This document shows, piece by piece, positions 38,733 through 48,430 of a DNA stretch of 64,000 bases. The position numbers and the translations under genes are program-made. Origin of the DNA: Pontibacter sp. Tf4. GTDB taxonomy: Bacteria > Bacteroidota > Bacteroidia > Cytophagales > Hymenobacteraceae. The stretch's first letter is position 1; the number at the start of each line of letters is the position of its first letter. The stretch spans positions 62,001 through 126,000 of the forward strand of contig NZ_JACKZC010000011.1 in the NCBI RefSeq assembly GCF_014212495.1, given 5' to 3'. The notes under the pieces are model-generated. The model ran no database searches and was not told where the DNA came from. It saw only the letters and a list, made by a program, of their open reading frames with translations.

Positions 38733-41102
38733 ATGATCAAGAACTACTTCAAAATGGCCTACCGCAACCTGCTGCGCCACAAAGTTTTTTCCCTGATCAA
38801 CATCTCGGGGCTGGCGCTGGGCATGACCTGTAGCATCCTGATATTGCTGTGGGTGCGCGACGAACTGAGCTTTGATCGTTTTCATCAGGATACCGATAAC
38901 CTGTACCGGTTAATGGAACTGCAGAGCTACCCGGGGGCCGACAACCTGACAACCGATGCCACGCCCGGTCCGTTGGCCGAAGCCCTGGAAAAAGACTTTC
39001 CGGAAATAAAACATGCTGTGCGTAGCTCTACCTGGGAATGGAAAAAGCTGTTGACCTACCAGGATAAAATTCTGAAAGTAGATGGCCGTTATACAGATCC
39101 CGCTTTTTTTGAGATGTTCTCGTTCCCGTTGCTGCACGGCGATGCGCGGCAGGTGCTGGTAAATCCTAATTCTATTGTTATCTCTGAGAAAGTAGCCATC
39201 CAGTTCTTTGGTTCTGCTGAAGAGGCCATGGGCAAAATATTTAAAGTAGATAACCGCGACAGCTACAAAGTGACCGGCGTGATGCAGGATGCGCCTAAAA
39301 ACTCCTCTATGCAGTTTGACTGGGTACTTCCGTTAGGGGACCTGATAAACCACCCGGACGGGCATTGGCTGAAAAGATGGGATAACAATGGCATCCGTAC
39401 GTTTGTGCAGCTGCAGCCGGGCACCGACCTAGTGGCTTTTAACGAGAAAATTAAAAATCATATAACCAAGTACAGCAAAGACGACGACACAGAGCTTTTT
39501 CTGCAGCCGGTGAGCGAAATGTATCTGTACGGCAAATTTAACGGCACCAAAGTAGCCGGGGGCGGCAGAATAGAAACCGTGCGCCTGTTTTCGGTGGTCG
39601 CTGTGTTTATACTTGCCATTGCGTGTATCAATTTCATGAACCTGGCTACAGCCCGCTCTGCCAAACGCGCCAAAGAAGTAGGCGTGCGCAAGGCCATCGG
39701 GGCAAACAAATCCTCACTCATAAAGCAGTTTATGATCGAGTCGATGCTCGTGGCTTTTCTGGCGCTGTTCGTATCCGTAAACCTGACAGGTATTTTGCTG
39801 CCGCACTTTAACGAGCTTACCGGCAAGTTTATAACGCTGGACCTGAGCGACCCGGCCTTGCTTTCGCTGTTATTCGGTGTGGCTATAGTTACCGGAATTC
39901 TATCGGGCAGTTACCCGGCTTTCTTCCTGTCGTCTTTCGACCCGGTAGTGGTGTTGAAGGGCACAAGTAAAGTAAGTAAGCGCATCTCCGTTTTCCGCAA
40001 AGGGCTGGTAGTGTTTCAGTTTATTTTATCCGGCCTGCTTATCATCAGCACACTGGTGGTATACCTGCAGCTGCACTATATTCGCACCAAAAACATTGGC
40101 CTTAACCGCGAAAATGTCCTTTACTTTCAGCTGGACGGTGACCTTGGCAAAAAGTATGAAGTACTGAAACGTGACCTGCAGAATATACCGGGTATTGTAG
40201 GACTGAGCGCTTCCGACCAGATCCCGCTTGATATCAGCAACTCGACCGGTGATGTGCACTGGAAAGGAAAAGACCCTAATGCAAATGTGCTGTTTGGGAT
40301 GATGGCTGTGGACTATAACTATGCAAATGCCATGGGCATCCAGGTGAAAGATGGCCGCGATTTCTCAAAAGATTTTGGCACTGATACATCAGCCTTTATC
40401 ATTAACGAAGAAGCTGTACGCCTGATGCAACTTCAGGACCCGGTAGGGCAGCCGATCCAGATCTGGAACATCAAAGGGCATATAGTTGGCGTGGTGAAAG
40501 ACTTTAATTCCCGCTCGATGCACAGCAGCATGCAGCCACTTATTTTAAGGTTACAGGATGCCAACCAACGCTACCTGTACGCACGCATTGCACCCGGACA
40601 GATGCCCGAAGTGCTGGCAGCAGTAGAGCAGATCGTGAAGCGCCACAATCCTGCTTTCCCGTTTGAGTACCACTTCCTGGACGAAGACTTTGAGAAGATG
40701 TACAAAAGCGAAGCTGTAATGGGTAGGTTAACGCAATATTTTGCCATCATTGCCATCTTTATTTCCTGCCTCGGTTTGTTTGGGCTGGCCTTATTTACAG
40801 CCGAGCAGCGCACCAAAGAGATCGGTATCCGCAAAGTATTGGGTGCATCGGTGGCCAGTATTGTGTACATGCTGAGCAAGGGTTTCCTGAAACTGGTGCT
40901 GATTGCGAACCTGATTGCCTTGCCGCTGGGCTGGTATTTTATGAACGGCTGGCTGGAGAACTATGTAGACCGCACCGACATGAGCTGGTGGATCTTCGCT
41001 TCGGCTTTCATCTCAACTATAGTTATAGCTATCATTACGCTGAGCTTCCATGCCATTAAAACAGCTATAGCTAACCCGGTCACTTCGCTTAGAACAGAAT
41101 AA
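38733..41102 (+). CDS. MacB/FtsX-type ABC transporter permease
   Basis: 789 residues. Bacteroidota double-FtsX permease: N-terminal transmembrane helix (FSLINISGLALGMTCSILILLWV), a periplasmic MacB_PCD domain (about 50-280), three helices of the first FtsX domain (about 285-410, GVRKAIGANKSSLIKQFMIESM), a second helix plus periplasmic domain (about 430-660), and the second FtsX domain (IGIRKVLGASVASIVYMLSKGF). It works with a separate ATPase in mechanotransmission or efflux; no ATPase gene is adjacent. Divergent from the NtrC-type operon, which often governs such permeases. Followed 38 bp later by the transglutaminase-like gene. Confidence 0.93.
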   Translation: MIKNYFKMAYRNLLRHKVFSLINISGLALGMTCSILILLWVRDELSFDRFHQDTDNLYRLMELQSYPGADNLTTDATPGPLAEALEKDFPEIKHAVRSSTWEWKKLLTYQDKILKVDGRYTDPAFFEMFSFPLLHGDARQVLVNPNSIVISEKVAIQFFGSAEEAMGKIFKVDNRDSYKVTGVMQDAPKNSSMQFDWVLPLGDLINHPDGHWLKRWDNNGIRTFVQLQPGTDLVAFNEKIKNHITKYSKDDDTELFLQPVSEMYLYGKFNGTKVAGGGRIETVRLFSVVAVFILAIACINFMNLATARSAKRAKEVGVRKAIGANKSSLIKQFMIESMLVAFLALFVSVNLTGILLPHFNELTGKFITLDLSDPALLSLLFGVAIVTGILSGSYPAFFLSSFDPVVVLKGTSKVSKRISVFRKGLVVFQFILSGLLIISTLVVYLQLHYIRTKNIGLNRENVLYFQLDGDLGKKYEVLKRDLQNIPGIVGLSASDQIPLDISNSTGDVHWKGKDPNANVLFGMMAVDYNYANAMGIQVKDGRDFSKDFGTDTSAFIINEEAVRLMQLQDPVGQPIQIWNIKGHIVGVVKDFNSRSMHSSMQPLILRLQDANQRYLYARIAPGQMPEVLAAVEQIVKRHNPAFPFEYHFLDEDFEKMYKSEAVMGRLTQYFAIIAIFISCLGLFGLALFTAEQRTKEIGIRKVLGASVASIVYMLSKGFLKLVLIANLIALPLGWYFMNGWLENYVDRTDMSWWIFASAFISTIVIAIITLSFHAIKTAIANPVTSLRTE

Positions 41103-41140
41103 GAATTACTATTTCCGAACTATAAGTACAATCTAAAACC

Positions 41141-42277
41141 ATGAAAAAGTCATTATCATTTTTACTTGTAATGCTGGTGCTGGTAGCTCCTGCTATTGCT
41201 CAGAAAACATACAAAGGCCTGCCTGTACTAGAGGCTACCAGTAAAGTTGCAGACTATAAAGTTGGCACTGAATGGGTAAAAGGCAACTGGAACATTACCC
41301 CGGAGCTAGCCGTGGATGTACTGAAAGTACCCGTGCACAACAAAAAAGTGAAGTTCTCTTTCTATACTGATTCCGACTCCATCAGCTTTACCGTAAAGCC
41401 GGGTTCTTCGCACCAGTTTTATGTGCTGCTCAATAACAAAGACTACGCACTGACCGAAATTAAAGGCTATGGTTTTGAGGCCCTCAAATTTAACAAGGCT
41501 GCTACAAAGCCGGGCTATAGTTTTGTGTATGAGCAGAACCAGAACAACGAGTTTCTGAACACCCTGCGTGAGCAGTACAACCTGGATGCTATAGTTGCCG
41601 GTGCTGCCAACGACACCGAAAGAGCCCTGCGCATGGTGAACTGGGTGCACAAACAGTGGGACCATAACGGCATGAACCAGCCCTCGCAACCAGATGCGCT
41701 GACGATTCTGGCCGAAGTAAAACAAGGTAAACAGTTTCGTTGTGTGGAGTACGGTACTGTTACAGCTGCCGCGCTTAATTCCATTGGGTTACCGGCTCGC
41801 CGCCTGGGTTTAAAGATGAAAGAAGTAGAAACGACTGAATTTGGTGCCGGCCACGTGTTGCTGGAAGTTTACCTGCCCGACCTGAAGAAGTGGGTATTGC
41901 TGGATGGCCAGTTCGACGTGATGCCGGTACTGAACAATGTGCCGCTCAATGCAGTGGAGTTTCAGCAGGCCATAGCCAACAACTATGATAAACTGGAGAT
42001 AAGAAGCTTGTCGGGTACCAGTAAAGCGCAATACGTGAACTGGATCTACCCGTACCTGTACTACTTTGATGTGAAATTTGATAACCGCGAAGGCATAGCC
42101 CTGGATCGCAAAACTATAGATGGCAAGTTGTCGCTGATGCTGCTGCCGGTTGGAGCCAAAGAGCCAAAGGTTTTCCAGATCGTTAATCCACTGGACTATT
42201 GCAAATACACTACCTCGGTAGCAGATTTTTACCAGGCCCCGGAAACAAGCACTAAAACAGGCACTGCCCGGAAATAA
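41141..42277 (+). CDS. Exported transglutaminase-like domain protein
   Basis: 378 residues. Signal peptide residues 1-21 (ends AIAQ). A beta-rich N-terminal region is followed by the transglutaminase-like (papain fold) core: Cys in QFRCVEYGTVTAAALNSIGLPARRLG (near 205), His in FGAGHVLLEVYLPDLKKWVLLDGQFD with the Asp at the end, giving a complete Cys-His-Asp triad. The C-terminal 80 residues are beta-rich. It could act as a periplasmic cysteine protease or cross-linking enzyme; substrate unknown. Begins 38 bp after the permease gene on the same strand, so the two may form an operon. Confidence 0.9.
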   Translation: MKKSLSFLLVMLVLVAPAIAQKTYKGLPVLEATSKVADYKVGTEWVKGNWNITPELAVDVLKVPVHNKKVKFSFYTDSDSISFTVKPGSSHQFYVLLNNKDYALTEIKGYGFEALKFNKAATKPGYSFVYEQNQNNEFLNTLREQYNLDAIVAGAANDTERALRMVNWVHKQWDHNGMNQPSQPDALTILAEVKQGKQFRCVEYGTVTAAALNSIGLPARRLGLKMKEVETTEFGAGHVLLEVYLPDLKKWVLLDGQFDVMPVLNNVPLNAVEFQQAIANNYDKLEIRSLSGTSKAQYVNWIYPYLYYFDVKFDNREGIALDRKTIDGKLSLMLLPVGAKEPKVFQIVNPLDYCKYTTSVADFYQAPETSTKTGTARK

Positions 42278-42439
42278 CTATAGTTACAGATTAGTTTGTG
42301 TTTAGCTTACCCCAAACCCTTCCGAGGTGTGCAGCCATGCGCGCCGAGGAAGGGCTTTGAACTTATAATAGCTGAACTTTACGAACTATAGTTATGTTTA
42401 AATAACAGCTGCCAGACATCGGAATACGATAAAATTGCG

Positions 42440-42447
42440 TATGTTTG
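42440..42447 (+). promoter_or_regulatory. Candidate -7 element of the ssrA promoter
   Basis: TATGTTTG fits TAnnTTTG exactly. It lies 52 bp upstream of the mature tmRNA 5' end at 42499. No convincing -33 box is visible. Confidence 0.45.
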
Positions 42448-42498
42448 TGGCATACTTCTTGAAGTATAAAAGCAGCAAGAATTCGTTCTTTAATTTAT

Positions 42499-42868
42499 GG
42501 GGTAGACCGGAATTGACAGCTTGTGCAGATTGCGTGTAAGCATGTCGGGTGATGAACGTACCACCTGTTAAAAATCCGTTCGAACAATAACTGGCGAATA
42601 TAACTACGCCATGGCTGCTTAATCTAGGTATTAAGCACTAGCCATAGTCTCGTGCAGGTTTCGTAAATCTGCCTGCACATCAGAGGCTTCGATCCGATTT
42701 ACTAGCTTGTGTAAAGGTGTGGTGCACAGGCGAAACTAAAGCACCTAAGGAGTGCGCATAAGTTTGGTTTATACTTGCAAGCTCCCGACAATCCGAATAA
42801 ACCTAAGCATGTAGAAGGCACGACGGTTTCCTTGTCTGGACCAGGGTTCGAATCCCTGCTACTCCACA
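42499..42868 (+). ncRNA. ssrA: Transfer-messenger RNA (tmRNA)
   Basis: About 370 nt. The 5' end GGGGTAGACCGG (42499) pairs with CTACTCC at 42859-42865 in the acceptor stem, and the T arm GGGTTCGAATCCC lies at 42844-42856. The CCA end is not encoded. The tag reading frame 42593-42622 encodes GEYNYAMAA followed by TAA, with GGC as the likely resume codon; the AMAA end fits tags of Cytophaga-group bacteria. It releases stalled ribosomes and marks their products for ClpXP-type proteolysis. Confidence 0.96.
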
Positions 42869-42878
42869 ATCATTTATA

Positions 42879-42916
42879 AAAAAAGGGCTTTTACGCTATG
42901 TAGAAGCCCTTTTTTG
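42879..42916 (+). terminator. ssrA terminator
   Basis: AAAAGGGCTT / AAGCCCTTTTTT stem with T run just after the tmRNA 3' end. Confidence 0.85.
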
Positions 42917-43015
42917 TTTTCTGTTCTGATATCAGTCAAACACTTTTATGAAATCTGCTAACAGAAGCCTGTCATTTCAGGAACGGCTTTAGTAGTTCGT
43001 AAGAATCCACGACAA

Positions 43016-44212
43016 TTATTGTGTGATGGGCACATCGGTCAGTTCGTTCTTTGCACCCAGCCTCCTCAGGAACAGGTAACCTGACAAACCTGCAATTACA
43101 GATGCTACCAGAATAGCAAACTTAGCTTGCGTTTGAAAAGCCGGATCATCGAAAGAAAGCAGTGCGATAAAGATAGACATGGTAAACCCGATGCCAGCCA
43201 GTAAGCCTAAGCCAACAAACTGCAGCCATTTGGTACCAGCAGGTAAAGTACTGATTCCTAATTTTACCGACAACCAGGAGAAAAAGACAATCCCGATCGG
43301 TTTGCCTATTAACAGGCCAAAAATAATTCCCATTCCCAGGGTGCTGGTAAGCCCATCCAGCATGCTCATCTCAAATGTAATATTGGTATTGGCCAGCGCA
43401 AAAACCGGCATGATCAGGAAGTTGACAGGTTTGGTCAGGGCATGCTCCAGTTTCTCCAGCGGAGATTCTGTTTCGTCAGGAGTGGTAGGTAGTGTTAACG
43501 CAGTCAGCACACCTGCAATGGTGGCGTGTATGCCTGAATGGTGGATAAAATACCATATCACGACGCCTGGCAACAGGTAAAGCCAGATATTCTTTACGCC
43601 CATCCGGTTAAAGACAATCAGCAGCGCGAAAACGCCTGCTGCATATAAGAGGTAATTCAGGTGCATTTCTGTTGAGTAGAACAAGGCGATCACCACAATG
43701 GCACCCAGGTCATCCACAATAGCCAGTGCCGTTAAAAATACCTTTAAAGATAGCGGCACCCGTTTGCCCAGAAGCGTTATTACGGCAATGGCAAAGGCAA
43801 TATCGGTTGCCATAGGTATTCCCCAGCCATTAGCGGTAGCGGTGCCCTGGTTGAACAAACTATACACCACCGCCGGAACCAGCATCCCGCCGATGGCGGC
43901 AAACACAGGCAGGGCCGCTTGCTTAAAGGAAGATAGCTCTCCCTCCACCAACTCCCGTTTTATTTCCAACCCTACCAGCAGAAAGAATATAGCCATCAGG
44001 CCGTCATTGATCCAGAGCAGAACAGGGTATCTTAACTGCAGCGCTTCTGATTCATACCCTATTTGCTGCGCCAGCAAACGTTCGAAGCCGGGGCCAAGGG
44101 GCGAATTGGCGATGATTAAAGACAGCACAACGCAGGCCATTAAAATAAAGCCGCCTGCTGATCCGGATTTTAAAAAGTCTTTGAAAGAGGTGAGGTTGAT
44201 TTTTTGTAGCAT
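43016..44212 (-). CDS. nhaA: Na+/H+ antiporter NhaA
   Basis: 398 residues, near the usual 388. Electrogenic antiporter of the cytoplasmic membrane, removing sodium and setting pH. Twelve transmembrane segments. The Asp pair of the ion site is in ALAIVDDLGAIVVIALFY (near 160), with the partner Asp in GIPMATDIAFAIAVITLLGKRVP (near 132) and the pH-sensing loop LPTTPDETESPLEKLEHAL. Length and order are complete. Divergent from an APC permease with 293 bp between them; no other genes follow on its strand before tmRNA. Confidence 0.97.
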   Translation of the reverse strand: MLQKINLTSFKDFLKSGSAGGFILMACVVLSLIIANSPLGPGFERLLAQQIGYESEALQLRYPVLLWINDGLMAIFFLLVGLEIKRELVEGELSSFKQAALPVFAAIGGMLVPAVVYSLFNQGTATANGWGIPMATDIAFAIAVITLLGKRVPLSLKVFLTALAIVDDLGAIVVIALFYSTEMHLNYLLYAAGVFALLIVFNRMGVKNIWLYLLPGVVIWYFIHHSGIHATIAGVLTALTLPTTPDETESPLEKLEHALTKPVNFLIMPVFALANTNITFEMSMLDGLTSTLGMGIIFGLLIGKPIGIVFFSWLSVKLGISTLPAGTKWLQFVGLGLLAGIGFTMSIFIALLSFDDPAFQTQAKFAILVASVIAGLSGYLFLRRLGAKNELTDVPITQ

Positions 44213-44505
44213 GCTTAAATCTACATAATTCGTTGCTGGTGTGCCAGTTTAGGGTATGTTTTCTGAGGTGGGTCAGGGCGTATTCTTACCTCTGAACAGT
44301 TAGCACTACGAAAAGTCTAATAAAGTTCTGCCGCTATGGGGCTATTCTAATGCCGCACCTTTCTGACGTGTACATGGAAACTATAGCAAACGCAAATACT
44401 ATAAAGCCGCTGTAGCGCGTACAAAACTGTGTCGTATTTACATGGTAATTTTTTACATCTTCAGCTTACGGGCCGTATACTGTATGGTATTTTTATAAAG
44501 GCCTT

Positions 44506-46272
44506 ATGCAGCAGGATTCATCTACCGCCGTGGCGCCATCGCACCCGCCTAAACTAAAAGAATTGGCGGCCACAGCCATTTGCGGTAACGACATTACTTC
44601 CTCTTGTTTGTATGTATCTGCACTGGCAATTATTTATGCGGGCCAGTATGCCTGGATCGCCTTGCTGATGGTTGGTGGCGTGCTGTTCCTGTTCCGGTCT
44701 ATTTACGGGGAAGTGGTGGGGGCATTACCCTTAAACGGCGGGGCCTACAATGCCCTGCTTAACACTACCAGCAAAGCCACAGCCTCGCTGGCAGCCTGCC
44801 TCACGCTCCTGTCTTACATGGCTACTGCCGTTATTTCGGCCAGCGAGGCCATGCATTATGTACATCATCTCTGGGCCGGGCTCCCTATAGTGTTAGCAAC
44901 TATCATACTGTTAGCTGTTTTTATGGGCCTTACCATCATGGGCATCGGCGAGTCTTCAGTTGTGGCTATCATCATTTTTATCACGCACATTTCCACGCTC
45001 ACATTATTGGTGCTGGTAGGCTTTATTTACCTGTTTGGGCATGGGTTTGATACCCTGGCGTTAAACTATAGCCAGCCACTGAAGGGGAGTATATGGCAGG
45101 CGCTGTTTTTTGGTTTTGCAGCCGCTATGCTGGGAATTTCAGGTTTTGAGAGTTCGGCCAATTTTGTGGAAGAGCAGGCACCGGGAGTCTTCTCGAAAAC
45201 GCTGCGCAATATGTGGCTGGCAGTCACCATTTTTAACCCGCTCACAGCTTTTCTGGCCATTGCTATTATTCCTATGGCAGCCGTAGCCGAAAACCAGACA
45301 GCACTGCTGGCCTATTTAGGAGAGGTTGCCGGCGGCCAGTGGCTTGCCATACTTGTTTCCGTGAATGCTGCGCTGGTACTGAGCGGTGCCGTGCTAACCT
45401 CTTATGTTGGAATGACAGGACTGGTACAACGTATGACGCTGGACCGCTGCTTACCCCAGTTTCTGCTGAAAATGAACAAGAAGGGATCTCCTTACCTCAT
45501 TATCATCAGCTTTTTTCTGTTGTGCGTTTCTATCCTGTTCATTACGCGCGGTGACATTGGGGCACTGGCAGGCGTGTATACCATTTCCTTTCTGTCGGTG
45601 ATGGCTTTATTCGGGCTGGGCAATATCCTGCTTAAATTCCGAAGAAACCGCTTGCCACGTCCGGTGCGTGCTTCCGCGCTAGTATTGTTTGTAGCTATAG
45701 TTGCAGTGTTGGCAGCACTGGTCGGTAACGCACTTTTAAACCCGGCCTATGTTTGGGTCTTCCTGAAATATTTTATCCCGACGGTATCGGTCGTATTTAT
45801 AATGCTGTACCGGATCGAACTGCTGATCTTCCTGACCTACCTGGTGCGGCAGATAGAGCGGAAAATCAAAAAGAGGCTTCCCATCAATTCCCGCAAGATC
45901 ATCCGTCTGATCCACGCTATCCGGGCACAGCAGTTTGTGTTCTTTACCCGGGGCGATAATATTGCCAACATCAACAAAGTGATGCGTTACATTGTGGAAA
46001 ATGAGCATACCAACCGGCTGAAGATCGTGAATGTGCTCCGGGAAGGGGAGGTGCCACCCAAAAGATTGATGCACGAAGTAGAAGTGCTTGATCTAGCATA
46101 CCCGGAACTGGAAGTCGATTTTATAGTTATGAAAGGACATTTCGGGCCGGAACTGGTACAGGAGCTTTCACGCAAATGGGGCATTCCCAAGAACTTCATG
46201 TTCATTGGCTCGCCCGGCGACCACTTTCCATATAGTTTGCAACAGATGGGTGGCGTGCGGCTGGTTATCTGA
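44506..46272 (+). CDS. APC-family amino acid/polyamine-type permease
   Basis: 588 residues. Twelve transmembrane helices of the APC superfamily: helix 1 carries LAATAICGNDITSSCLY, helix 6 carries GFAAAMLGISGFESSANFVEEQAPGVF, the conserved ESS-type motif. A further 180-residue cytosolic C-terminal domain (from about 420) is unusual in length and contains LIHAIRAQQFVFFTRGDNIANINKVMRYIV and KGHFGPELVQELSRKWGIPKN, probably regulatory. Substrate unknown. Monocistronic and divergent from nhaA. Confidence 0.9.
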   Translation: MQQDSSTAVAPSHPPKLKELAATAICGNDITSSCLYVSALAIIYAGQYAWIALLMVGGVLFLFRSIYGEVVGALPLNGGAYNALLNTTSKATASLAACLTLLSYMATAVISASEAMHYVHHLWAGLPIVLATIILLAVFMGLTIMGIGESSVVAIIIFITHISTLTLLVLVGFIYLFGHGFDTLALNYSQPLKGSIWQALFFGFAAAMLGISGFESSANFVEEQAPGVFSKTLRNMWLAVTIFNPLTAFLAIAIIPMAAVAENQTALLAYLGEVAGGQWLAILVSVNAALVLSGAVLTSYVGMTGLVQRMTLDRCLPQFLLKMNKKGSPYLIIISFFLLCVSILFITRGDIGALAGVYTISFLSVMALFGLGNILLKFRRNRLPRPVRASALVLFVAIVAVLAALVGNALLNPAYVWVFLKYFIPTVSVVFIMLYRIELLIFLTYLVRQIERKIKKRLPINSRKIIRLIHAIRAQQFVFFTRGDNIANINKVMRYIVENEHTNRLKIVNVLREGEVPPKRLMHEVEVLDLAYPELEVDFIVMKGHFGPELVQELSRKWGIPKNFMFIGSPGDHFPYSLQQMGGVRLVI

Positions 46273-46665
46273 TAAGAAGCAGGCTATAGTTGTAGTGGAC
46301 TTTTAATGGGTACTCAGTAATTTTTATTCGGGCTATAATCTATAGTTTCAGCTAACTATAGTTTACTGTGCTTTTCCTTTATATGCTATAGTTGGTACGT
46401 TTCCAGACTTATAGTTCTGTTTCTCTCTAAGTGTACTTATCCTGTTTAGGTTGGGCTAAATGTGCCTGGATTTTGAAAGAGCCCAAGTTTGTCGTTTCGT
46501 TAATAATATAGGTCTTTTTAGCTTGTTTTCAGCTATAGATTGGAATTTCCTGTTTGTTAAATTCAATAATAAATAAAATAAATTATATATTATGAAACTT
46601 TTATACATGTGATAGGTTTAAGGGTGTATTGTATTATCAATATAAAACTATATATAACTACACTC
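46273..46665. promoter_or_regulatory. AT-rich intergenic region
   Basis: 393 bp without a gene. Several iterated-motif copies (exact one at 46354-46363) and an AT-rich tract from about 46510 that probably carries the promoter of the small exported protein. No other structure recognised. Confidence 0.5.
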
Positions 46666-46914
46666 ATGAAACCCTTAAAAATCCTTTTGTTTTGCATTAC
46701 GATGGCCATACTGGCTATCCCGCTTCATGCTGCCGCTGGCACCGGTCTGGCCTGCAGCAACAAATCTGCCGTTGCGGTAGGTGCAGGCATATTTAAATCT
46801 GCCAAAAAAGACTTCTACAACGATTCGTTGAAAAAAGCTGTTCGCAAAAAGAAACTTGCCAAAATGCACCGGCGCGAACTGCTTAAAAAAGCCCGTAAAG
46901 GCAGATTCAGTTAA
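46666..46914 (+). CDS. Small exported basic protein
   Basis: 82 residues from ATG 46666; the open frame extends to 46609 but the longer N-terminus is unsuitable. Signal peptide residues 1-23 (MKPLKILLF, cleavage after HAAA). The mature 59 residues are strongly basic, with KKAVRKKKLAKMHRRELLKKARKGRFS at the end, and include one Cys. No known family. It could bind nucleic acid, membrane or another envelope polymer. Confidence 0.6.
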   Translation: MKPLKILLFCITMAILAIPLHAAAGTGLACSNKSAVAVGAGIFKSAKKDFYNDSLKKAVRKKKLAKMHRRELLKKARKGRFS

Positions 46915-47170
46915 CCTGGCTTGGTGACAGAACATTTTTACTGCTTATACTATGCTGGTAAACCAGAAATCTTACCTTTGCGGTAACAAGGCCCGTCGTT
47001 TACAAAAATGGCGGGCCATTTAGTGATGTATACCAGACTCCGGATGCAGTGTCTGCTGTTACTGGGTTCAGGTAAACATTTAATAATCATATTCAGTAAC
47101 CTAAAGCCTTGCGTGTAAGTATTGTTCTTTACTTATACACATTAGTTTACCCTTATAGAGCACCCTTATC

Positions 47171-47677
47171 ATGATGAGTTTATTAGAAGATAAGCAGACG
47201 CTTTTCAGCGAAGTTGAGAAAGAGCTTACCAACCAGGGCTTTAGCATAGCAGACAAAGACCTGAACAGGCCTTGGGGCGGTTTTTTTGTGATCAACGAAG
47301 AGCAGGCTGCCCGCTTTGCAGAAGTGTATTTTAACCAGATACCTGTAGAAGACCTTAAAATTTCGGGCAAGCTGAGCCCCAAGATACTTATAGTTGCCCC
47401 GGAAAAACGCCTCTCGTGGCAATACCATCATCGCCGTGCCGAGATCTGGAAAGTACTGAAAGGTGAAGTAGGCGTTGTAACCAGCGATACCGACGAAGAA
47501 GGCGAGTTAAAGCGATTGCTGCCGGAGTCAACTATAACCCTGCACCAGGGAGAGCGGCACCGCCTGGTAGGCCTCAGCGACTGGGGCGTACTGGCCGAAA
47601 TATGGCGCCACACCGATGCAGCCAACCCGTCTGATGAAAATGATATTGTTCGGGTACAGGATGATTTCGGAAGATAA
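47171..47677 (+). CDS. Mannose-6-phosphate isomerase-like cupin
   Basis: 168 residues, cytosolic. Resembles the cupin half of type II phosphomannose isomerase: RPWGGFFVI near 38, ILIVAPEKRLSWQYHHRRAEIWKVLKGEVGVV near 77-108 (HH, E metal-ligand pattern) and ITLHQGERHRLVGLSDWGVLAEIWRH near 120-145. There is no nucleotidyltransferase part. Such short forms probably isomerise sugar phosphates or bind sugar; function here is inferred. Two adjacent in-frame ATG (47171, 47174). Monocistronic with a terminator. Confidence 0.86.
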   Translation: MMSLLEDKQTLFSEVEKELTNQGFSIADKDLNRPWGGFFVINEEQAARFAEVYFNQIPVEDLKISGKLSPKILIVAPEKRLSWQYHHRRAEIWKVLKGEVGVVTSDTDEEGELKRLLPESTITLHQGERHRLVGLSDWGVLAEIWRHTDAANPSDENDIVRVQDDFGR

Positions 47678-47689
47678 CGGCACAAAAGC

Positions 47690-47716
47690 AGAAGCCTCTG
47701 GTTCAGGGGCTTTTTT
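47690..47716 (+). terminator. Terminator of the PMI-like cupin gene
   Basis: AAGCCTCTG-GTT-CAGGGGCTT hairpin with a G-T pair and a T run, 13 bp after the stop. Confidence 0.75.
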
Positions 47717-47812
47717 GTTGCCGGTACTATCCGGATAATGTGGTCAATAGGCCTGCGGCTGCACTTTTCGCCTTAACTCGCTATATTTACCGGATTTAAT
47801 TTACCTGAGCCA

Positions 47813-48424
47813 TTGGAAATACAATACATACTTGAACTGATTGGAACCTTCTTTTTTGCTGTATCAGGAGCGCTGGCCGTTGATGAAAAAGACCAGGACT
47901 GGTTTGGAGCTGCGTTTACAGGTTTTGTAACAGCCATCGGAGGCGGTACGCTGCGCGATATTCTGCTCGGCAGTTACCCGCTGGTCTGGATCAGGGATGT
48001 GCAGTTTCTCTACACTATTTTTATAGCAATCCTTTTCACAGCCCTTTTTTACAAGCATTTGCTGCGCCTGCGCCGTACACTGCTCCTGTTCGATACCATG
48101 GGAATATCACTGTTTACAGTAGTGGGCGTAGAAAAAGCGCTGAGTCTTGGGGTGCACCCGGTAATTGCTGCCATTATGGGCATGTTTACGGCCGTAATGG
48201 GTGGAGTCATCCGGGATACGCTTACCAATGAAACGCCGGTTATTTTTCAAAAGGAAGTATATGCCAGCGCCTGCCTGGCTGGTGCCTTTGTCTATATTGG
48301 TATGGCTAATTTAGAAGTGCATCGTACTACGTCGTTTCTGGTAGCTACCCTGCTTATCATTGTTATCCGGTTACTGGCTGTAAAATATAACCTGAGCCTG
48401 CCCAAGTACAAACGCTTTGGTTAA
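47813..48424 (+). CDS. UPF0126/TRIC-like cation channel protein
   Basis: 203 residues starting at TTG 47813. Seven transmembrane helices in two repeats of three plus one, the prokaryotic TRIC fold. Each repeat has the GGG-type bend: AIGGGTLRDILLGSYPL and MFTAVMGGVIRDTLTNETPVI, near residues 42 and 128. Relatives form trimeric potassium-selective channels in the cytoplasmic membrane. Monocistronic, convergent with the WG-repeat gene. Confidence 0.92.
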   Translation: MEIQYILELIGTFFFAVSGALAVDEKDQDWFGAAFTGFVTAIGGGTLRDILLGSYPLVWIRDVQFLYTIFIAILFTALFYKHLLRLRRTLLLFDTMGISLFTVVGVEKALSLGVHPVIAAIMGMFTAVMGGVIRDTLTNETPVIFQKEVYASACLAGAFVYIGMANLEVHRTTSFLVATLLIIVIRLLAVKYNLSLPKYKRFG

Positions 48425-48430
48425 GCGGCC

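Noticed and set aside
42499..42868. tRNA gene (because of the TTCGAATCC arm)
   Set aside because: The arm belongs to tmRNA: the acceptor stem closes over about 370 nt with a tag reading frame inside.
46985..47025. Terminator after the small exported protein
   Set aside because: GGCCCGTC/GGCGGGCC hairpin has a 12-nt loop and no T run; too weak to call.
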